Of a stretch of DNA of 64,000 nucleotides, positions 57,201-64,000 are shown piece after piece. Source of the DNA: Pomphorhynchus laevis (taxonomy: Eukaryota > Acanthocephala > Palaeacanthocephala > Echinorhynchida > Pomphorhynchidae); the NCBI GenBank assembly GCA_012934845.2, contig WNNJ02002634.1, positions 18,429 through 82,428 on the forward strand, read 5' to 3'. The position numbers and the translations under genes were made by a program. Each line of letters opens with the position of its first letter. Within the stretch, counting starts at the first letter, position 1. Under the pieces are notes generated by a model. The model had not been told where the DNA came from. It was given only the letters and a program-made list of their open reading frames with translations, and did not search any database.

Positions 57201-59250
57201 ATAACAGACGTTGTATCAGAATAAGAATTAGAGGTCATCAGGAGGAACTGCTATGCTATCAGGTTTCGGCCCCTAACTCCTCTACCCAACATAGCAGCGG
57301 GGCCAAATACGTGTAATTCCTACTTTTAAATAATATATTATAACTTATTATATTTAAAAAAAATTAAAATTGAAATTTAAAATTAAAGTCATTTTTTATG
57401 AATTGACTAATAAATAATATACGATGCAAACATATTTTAAAATAGATACATATTTTTAATAGATACATATTTTAAACAAGGTTACTATAAAAATAACATC
57501 AAGCAGAAAATAGTAAAATATATAAATCAACACAATAATATAAAGAATAAATTTAAACTCTTAAGTGGCAAATTTTTATGGATGGATAATAAATAATATA
57601 CTTTGTATTAGAATAAGATACTATATAATCAAAGTTCATCAGAGGAAATACATCATTAGCATGTATTTGGCCCCGCTGCTATGTTGGGTAGAGGAGTTAG
57701 GGGCCGAAACCTGATAGCATAGCAGTTCCTCCTGATGACCTCTAATTCTTATTCTGATACAACGTCTGTTATTTATTAGTCAATTCATAAAAATGACGTT
57801 TATTTTAAATTTCATTTTTTTAACTTGATTTAAATTATAAAAAATCTAAAAACAATTATTAATTTTATTATTTAATTATTAAATTTTGATTTAGCATTAT
57901 TATGTTTTGTTTATTTTATAATTATATTAAATACGTAGACTCAGTTAGCTGATTTGATTTATTAATGATAACATCTACGAAATCCTTAGCACGTATTAGG
58001 CCCCGCTTCTATTTTGAATAATGCAAAATTTAGATAACGCTATGATTGAACATCTCTGCAACAAATGCACACTATAAGTGGTGTGTATTATGCAACAAAG
58101 TCGCTCTTAAGGATGCAACGTTGAAATAAGATAAGTTCTAATTCTTATTCTAATATAACGTCTGTTATTTATTAGTCAATTCATAAAAATGACGTTTATT
58201 TTAAATTTTATTTTAACTTGATTTAAATCATAGAAAATCTAAAAACAATTATTAATTTTATTATTTAATTATTAAATTTTGATTTAGCATTATTATGTCT
58301 TGTTTATTTTATAATTATATTAAATACGTAAGACTCAGTTAGCTGATTTGATTTATTCTATTACAAAGTATATTATTTATTATCCATCCATAATAGCTGA
58401 TTTGATTTACAAATTTATAAATTTGCAAGAACAAAGTGAATGAAAAGGTTTTGTTCCAAAACGACCGCGATATTTCGATAGCTCCTGCCATCATCTTAAA
58501 TAAATTAAAAACAATTTTTATGATTTACAGAAGATGAAGCGGGAACTTTCAAAATATCAGCTCAACTGACTGAGTCTATTAATTTTATATTATTTATAAA
58601 TTAAAAAAATTGCTAAATAAAATTCAAATAATTAAACAATAAGTAATTATAATTTAAAATTATTATATTGAAATTGTTATATTAAAATAGTTATAATTTA
58701 AAATAGTTAAAATTTAAAATAGTTATAATTTAAAATTGAAATTTAAAATAAAAGACAATTTTTATAAATTGACTAATAAATAACAGACGATGAATCAGAA
58801 TAAAGATTAAAGGTCATCCAGATGAACTATTATGTTATCAGTTTCGGCCCCTGTTCCTATGTCAAACATAGCATCGGGGCTGAATACATGCTGATGACGT
58901 ATTTCCTATGATGAAATTCGATTATTTAGTGTACCTTATTCTAATACAAATTAGAATATATTAGAATATACAAATTAGAATTATTTTATTTCAAATAATT
59001 CCTACTTTTAAATGATCATATTTATCTTGATATTTAATAAACAACTAATATATCAACTATGATGACTGCAATATAATCGGATCGAATGTAGATTATAGGT
59101 GTCGCGTATGAGCTCAGAAATACATAATAACGACGTATTTCCTACGATGAAATTCGATTATTTAGTGTACCGTATTCTAATACAAAGCATATTGTTTATT
59201 ATCCATTTAATATTACATGGTATACATGTATTATTTGGAATATTGTTTGG
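57200..59250. repeat. Second cluster of FB390 foldback copies
   Basis: Cores near 57250 (reverse), 57660 (forward, intact, near-identical to 28200), 58830 (reverse) and partial tails at 58140-58355. The tail unit TTAGTCAATTCATAAAAATGACG to CAGTTAGCTGATTTGAT is present at 57780-57960 and 58165-58355. Orientation of neighbours alternates. Confidence 0.7.
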
Positions 59251-59934
59251 AATATTATTAGCATGCATTACTTGGAAATACTTTTATTTCAAATAATAGC
59301 TACCTTTAAAAATCTTTCTTCTAGATTTAAAAGCTCTGCATATTAACCTGAGTTTTATTGAAATCTTATGTAATTTAAGATTCCAGTATAATATAGGTAT
59401 GATCATATACTCCGATTCTTTCGCTATGCCTAGTTTATCTAAAATAAAACAATGACTAATCATTATTGTTTTTATACTCAAACCATTACGTTCATATGCT
59501 GTAAAATGCGAAATATACGACATTACTATTATATAATTATAATTTAACTTAGTAAGTGCAAATACCAATCTTTATTTACTTTATATTTCCTTTTATAACT
59601 GCTTGTTATTTACATTTTTTTACTTTCATCCAAAATATTTTTTTATATTTTTATCTTAGATGTATTTACGCGTTCGATTTTATTTTCAAATATTTTTAAG
59701 AATTCAAAATATGTTAAGATTATCTCCTCCTAATTAAAAAGACTTGTAACTCTCTAAGAAAAAAGTGCAGGTCGTATGATGGTTACTTTCTGCATCCGAC
59801 AATTATGCATCAATTTAAACAGATAATATATAAATGTCAAATGTCAAGATAATGTTTAAATGTCAATTATACCTAGTGGTTGTATTTATTCTTTATTAAT
59901 TTCAAATCCCCGCCATCAATATATGTGCACTGAT
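59251..59934. other. Spacer, no supported gene
   Basis: The minus-strand frame 59284-59568 (94 codons) includes LDKLGIAKESEYMIIPI but shows no family features and no splice context. It could be an exon of the neighbouring minus-strand gene; I do not call it. Confidence 0.35.
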
Positions 59935-60897
59935 TCACTCGATATATTTTTGGACAGACAATGCAAAGAAAATATAAAGACATGAAGATCTGATTTCATG
60001 AAGATATGCTTCTAACGAAGAATATTTGCGTGGCACTTTTTTTATTAGAAGAACAAAGCTACGTTTGCATTTATCAGCTCTGAAGAACAGCTTTTTACGA
60101 CTAGCAAGAGTATGTGGGTAAACAACGGAATTCATGTGTTGCTGCTGCTCTGGCGTATATCAAATTGACGAAATTGCATAATTACAAATGACTAATACCA
60201 GTATATTTTAATGAATAACATGGTTTTAATAAAAAAAGACATGTTTTAAATTTATGAATTATCAATTTAGCCGTATTTATCCTAATATCTAATTGTATAT
60301 CGTGTATCGCAAAATACGGTACTAACAGTCTAAATCAAAATTTAGATAAAATATTATTAAATATATAATTAAAATATTAAATATTAAATATTTCAAACAA
60401 ATTCAATCTCATATGTCTGTATGTATATCGCAAAATAACTTCTCAATATTGATATATATAGAAGTTATATATAAATAACTTCTAAATAATTTCTTGTAAA
60501 TATTTTACATTAAAATTAACTTTTTAAAACGTATTTAAAAAATATTAAAATTTACCATTTCGTCATTTTATAAACATCGTTTTTACCATACATGGGGCAG
60601 AACAGAATGCGGATACAGTATTTTCGTATGCTAATTTCTTCTCGTAACTGTCTCAAAATGTATTTTAAGATTAAATTGATATTTAACTAAGTTCATGAAG
60701 TAATGCTCAAATTGAATTATAATTTTGTACTTTTCGGCAATTACATTTGAAAATATTATAAGCGAAGAATAGTTAAAATGGTAGTATGACTTACTGACTT
60801 CAGAATCGATACCACTTGATATTGAGCTGCAATTTATATGATAGCCAAGTGCACGCATGGATATAGATTTAACGACATCAACAACGTAGGCATCCAT
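59935..60897 (-). CDS. Small two-exon gene, possible doublecortin-like domain
   Basis: Exon 1 is 60795-60897, starting at ATG in AAAATGGATGCC: MDAYVVDVVKSISMRALGYH and on to SSGIDSEV, donor GTAAGTCAT. Exon 2 begins at 60149 after ACGCCAG and continues in the required phase, KQQQHMNSVVYPHT, then KKLFFRADKCKRSFVLLIKK and YSSLEAYLHEI, to a stop at 59935. The KKLFFR...L.I....YSSLEAYLHEI pattern is reminiscent of the doublecortin fold (KKvrfyrNGD...fksfdaLLdel), which binds microtubules, but lacks the NGD. That assignment is weak. The C-terminal few residues may be intron read-through. The first exon and promoter are duplicated head to head at 61478-61850. Confidence 0.5.
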
Positions 60898-61850
60898 TTT
60901 CAAAATTTATAATTTGATAATTTGCAAATAACATTTTGATAACAAACTTGTTTATCAAATTTTGATAAGATACAAAGATAAAGAAGATATAAGATAAACG
61001 AAGATTAAAAAATAAATAATCGATTAAGGTTCCTTTACAGAGTTGCGGATTGAATTTTAAACAAGCGAATATATCAAAATAAGGATCTAAAAATAATAAT
61101 CACATTATAAAGAATTGCTAAAATAAAGAGCAATAAATTATTTGTGTTCTATAGTTATTTTCTTTCTTATTTTGTTTAATTCAATTTATTTACTTTCATT
61201 TTTGGAGGAAATAAAGTTTTCGATTTGATAAATTAACGTTAATAACTATTGTTATTAACTATTAACCGTCGAAACATCAATTGTTATGATATCCTTAAAT
61301 GCTTTAATGATAACTAAATTAATTTTAAGTTAAATAAATTAATTTTAAGGTAACGAAATGTCATTTTATCATTTTTACAGATAAGAAATGCACAGATGAA
61401 AAGAAAGAAAATAACTATAGAATTTCTTTTCTACAAAAGAAATTTACAGATTTCCTTCTACTGCCCACTTAGCGTTCACAATAAATTGAATTAAACAAAA
61501 TAATAAAGAAAATAACTATAGAACACAAATAATTTATTTCTCGTTATCTTCGCTTGTTTAAAATTCACTCTGCAAATCTGTAAAGGAACCAGCTCTTAAT
61601 CGATTATTTATTTTTTAATCTTCGTTTATCTTATATCTTCTTTATCTTTGTATCTTAACAGAATTAGATAAACAAGTTTGTTATTTGCAAATTATCAAAT
61701 TATAAATTTTGAAAATGGATGCCTACGTTGTTGATGTCGTTAAATCTATATCCATGCGTGCACTTGACTATCATATAAATTGCAGCTCAATATCAAGTGG
61801 TATCGATTCTGAAATCAGTAAGTCAAACTACCATTTTAACTATTCTTCGC
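60770..61850. repeat. Inverted duplication spanning promoter and exon 1
   Basis: 60770-61190 is mirrored by 61478-61850, separated by about 290 bases. Shared sequence includes exon 1, its donor and about 300 bases upstream (GATACAAAGATAAAGAAGAT, TAATCGATTATTTATTTTTT). Small indels distinguish the arms. Homology stops just beyond the exon 1 donor at about 61850. Confidence 0.85.
61715..61817 (+). pseudogene. Duplicated orphan first exon
   Basis: Encodes MDAYVVDVVKSISMRALDYH and on to SSGIDSEI with an intact ATG and GTAAGT donor, differing from the minus-strand copy at two residues. No second exon is visible downstream before the PDH E2 gene. It is therefore probably a non-functional partial duplicate, although it could splice to an exon I did not recognise. 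Confidence 0.6.
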
Positions 61851-61912
61851 TCACTGACAGAATCCAGGCAAAATTAGGTTTTAATCATCACCTCTCAAAA
61901 TATGCATGTTAA

Positions 61913-62374
61913 AATATGATGTTATTATGCTGCCGAATTTGACTTAAGGTAAAGTTTGTATAAATATTTACAAAAAAATAAAATACGTAAAAACCTAGAT
62001 TAAAGATTATGTATCAATATTCACATTAATATTATACAATTAAAATTCATATTTAAGATATTATGCATTAAAATATTTATCAAAAAACGATTATTTAAAC
62101 GGTTATTTTACAATTGCTTAAATGACAATTTGGTTGTGATAAAGTAAACGTATCATTCAGGTATTTTTCTCTGAATAAAATTAATTAACAATTGATTTGT
62201 CAATTAATATTATTAATAAAAATTAATATTAATTAATAAATATTAATACTACTAAATAATAATAATATTTATTAATTAATTTTAATTAAATTTTTATAGA
62301 TAAATAAAGCAAGTCGAAATCTGTTATTTCTACTCGACTCATTAAAAATAGTTCAAGATCGTGCAGAAAAATAT
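61913..62374. other. AT-rich intergenic spacer
   Basis: Between the orphan exon and the convergent end of the E2 gene. ATTAAT/TAATTA-rich, no feature seen. Confidence 0.4.
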
Positions 62375-63493
62375 TTAGCTTGCCATCAAAGCAGGATAAT
62401 TAACCAGTCTAGTGAACTTTTGCAGCCATTCTGCACCAACTGCACCATCAACTACTCTGTGATCGCAGCTTAAAGTCACATTGGCAACGCTAGATACCTT
62501 AAAAGATTTGTTTTCTGCAGCTACCTCAGAATATATCCCACCAACACAGAGCACAGCCGCCTGCTTAGGGTTTATTATACCCGCACATGATTTGATATCT
62601 GGAAGAAATCGAATGGTAAATGTAGCGTTGCTAGACTTAGGGTCGATTTTCTTAGAGTTTTCAACTTTCGCTGGCGATAGCTGCTTGCTTATCTGTTCTA
62701 GTGTGTGTAAATGACTATTTTCTAGAATATCTATCTGTTCACCATTAACGATCTTTATCATAATTGAATTGTTTTTGCGTATGACTGTATCCGCCCATAC
62801 TGAATTGACGTCAGGTATTTGTTGAAGAGCAATAGCTGTAGCCTTGGCAATAACGGACATTGAAGATATTTTAGAATTTTGTCTTTTCAAATTGTCAATC
62901 TGATCGTAGTTGATAGTCGAATTTAAATAATAATGAGGAATTAGCGCTTTAGAAATAACCATGGGATCAACCGATTCGTTCTCGCTGCTACGAGTATCTA
63001 CCAATTCCTGAGATTTAACGAACTGGTCTTCGATATTTCTATCAGCGGTAAATTCACCACTTTTTTCGTTAACTTCCGCAACCGAATAGTTTTTAAACTT
63101 TTCAACATCTTCAGGAGTATCAACCATGATGCAAATTGGGGTACCAAGTGAAATTCCTTTTGTACCAGCGTCAACCAATAATTTCGCAACGTATCCTCCA
63201 TCAACGACTTCAAACCCTATTGATGCTTTATCAGTTTCGATTTCCGCGAGAACGTCGCCTTCGTCAACCTTATCTCCTTCCTTCACAGCCCAAGATATTA
63301 GATTACCAGTGTCCATCGTAGGAGAAAGTGCAGGAAGATTCAAAACCTGATGTTTCGGCAAATTGGACGAAGATATATTTCTAAGGAATTTAAGTGGTTG
63401 GGATATAAAAGAACGTTGAAATGAACAATGCGAGTATGCTTGCTTATATCCTTTAAGAATACTAGCAAAGCGACAAATACTATTTGCGTTCAT
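62375..63493 (-). CDS. Pyruvate dehydrogenase E2 (dihydrolipoyl acetyltransferase), divergent
   Basis: Mitochondrial E2 transfers acetyl groups from its lipoyl arm to CoA in the pyruvate dehydrogenase complex. The preferred start is the ATG at 63491-63493 (MNANSICRFASILKG). Its N-terminus is a basic, Ser/Arg-rich mitochondrial presequence, and the bases just upstream (CTTTTAG before ATACAATG) look like a 3' splice site. One lipoyl domain follows (LPALSPTMDTGNLISW, EIETDKASIGFEV with the lipoylated Lys). A linker of about 55 residues separates it from the catalytic domain, which ends SCDHRVVDGAVGAEWL with catalytic His and Asp. No peripheral subunit-binding domain is visible in the linker. The usual TP.GL.TPI segment is replaced by NGEQIDILE, and the TISNLG turn reads TIRFLP. 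Retention of HRVVDG argues for E2 rather than E3-binding protein. Confidence 0.85.
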   Translation of the reverse strand: MNANSICRFASILKGYKQAYSHCSFQRSFISQPLKFLRNISSSNLPKHQVLNLPALSPTMDTGNLISWAVKEGDKVDEGDVLAEIETDKASIGFEVVDGGYVAKLLVDAGTKGISLGTPICIMVDTPEDVEKFKNYSVAEVNEKSGEFTADRNIEDQFVKSQELVDTRSSENESVDPMVISKALIPHYYLNSTINYDQIDNLKRQNSKISSMSVIAKATAIALQQIPDVNSVWADTVIRKNNSIMIKIVNGEQIDILENSHLHTLEQISKQLSPAKVENSKKIDPKSSNATFTIRFLPDIKSCAGIINPKQAAVLCVGGIYSEVAAENKSFKVSSVANVTLSCDHRVVDGAVGAEWLQKFTRLVNYPALMAS

Positions 63494-64000
63494 TGTATCT
63501 AAAAGAATATGCATCAACACAAATGTATTAACAAAGACAAAATAAAAATAGCAAAAAAATTAAAAAAAAATATTAAAAACCACTCTATTAATTTATACTT
63601 CACATTTTAGATTATAATAATTTAAAATATAGAAAATATCATCTTAATTACGATCACCAGATCATCATTTCACTTAGTTTAAAGTTCTGATTACCATTTT
63701 TCAAAATGATAAACAGAAAAATTAAAATGACAAATTAAAAAATTAATTTTTTTTTAAATTTATGCGAAATTGAAATTTATTTAAACGTCTTAACGTCTAC
63801 TAGTAAAAATATATTTGATATTATGAATATTGATCAAATAACAAAGCATTGTATTTTACAGTATATTGTAGGCTAGTAAAATCGAAACATATAAGTATAA
63901 ATAAATAAAATTTAAAATAGTGAGACATATAAAATATAGATAAAATTAAAATATAATTAATATAATTAAAATTATAAATATAAACATAAATTTATTATTT
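63494..64000. other. Upstream region of the E2 gene
   Basis: AT-rich non-coding sequence. A 5' untranslated exon may lie here given the acceptor-like CTTTTAG just before the E2 start. No promoter element is identifiable. Confidence 0.35.

Overview
The window is AT-rich eukaryotic DNA from what looks like a small invertebrate. It has split genes with GT-AG introns as short as 42 bp, metazoan-type protein families (ALKBH4-like, fukutin/LicD-like, WD40, mitochondrial PDH E2), and a dense load of non-LTR retrotransposons, Penelope-like remnants, a hAT transposon, foldback elements and two satellites. The combination of very low GC, compact exons and repeat-filled spacers would fit a reduced metazoan such as an orthonectid or a flatworm-like parasite. 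That assignment is a guess; no ribosomal or mitochondrial marker is present.

Layout. 1-4.7 kb: foldback repeats and broken Penelope-like pieces. 5.0-5.7 kb: a single-exon ALKBH4-like gene that has lost its iron ligands. 7-9.9 kb: dispersed repeats, a Penelope-like 3' end and a 360-bp tandem satellite. 10.5-11.9 kb: a 484-codon intronless gene of unknown function. 13.5-20.1 kb: an old minus-strand LINE and a long, GC-richer plus-strand CR1/L2-like LINE flanked by 140-bp direct repeats. 20.9-21.6 kb: the 3' part of an unknown spliced gene. 22.4-29.6 kb: a 2.07-kb hAT element, a large inverted duplication, and a four-exon fukutin/LicD-like gene. One intron of that gene holds a LINE 5' fragment that begins with a twister-type ribozyme. 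30.4-31.0 kb: end of an unknown minus-strand gene with a 42-bp intron. 31.4-34.8 kb: a third LINE, strikingly like an element abundant in teleost fish. 40.5-49.2 kb: a minus-strand WD40-repeat gene whose introns contain a 136-bp satellite, a tRNA-Ala-like remnant and a 490-bp palindrome with hammerhead-like cores in both arms. 49.8-59.3 kb: reverse transcriptase remnants and many copies of one foldback family. 59.9-61.9 kb: a small gene whose promoter and first exon are duplicated head to head. 62.4-63.5 kb: a divergent PDH E2 gene.

The host genes share no visible pathway; none is in an operon-like arrangement. The recurring theme is small self-cleaving-ribozyme-like RNA motifs in repeats: one twister-like site at a LINE 5' end, canonical hammerhead stem II/III cores in a palindrome, hammerhead-like ends of Penelope-like repeats, and two unrelated repeats sharing a CCGAAAC-N22-CTGATGA core inside a possible pseudoknot. 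All exon models were built by eye from reading frame and splice phase; no alignment tool was run.
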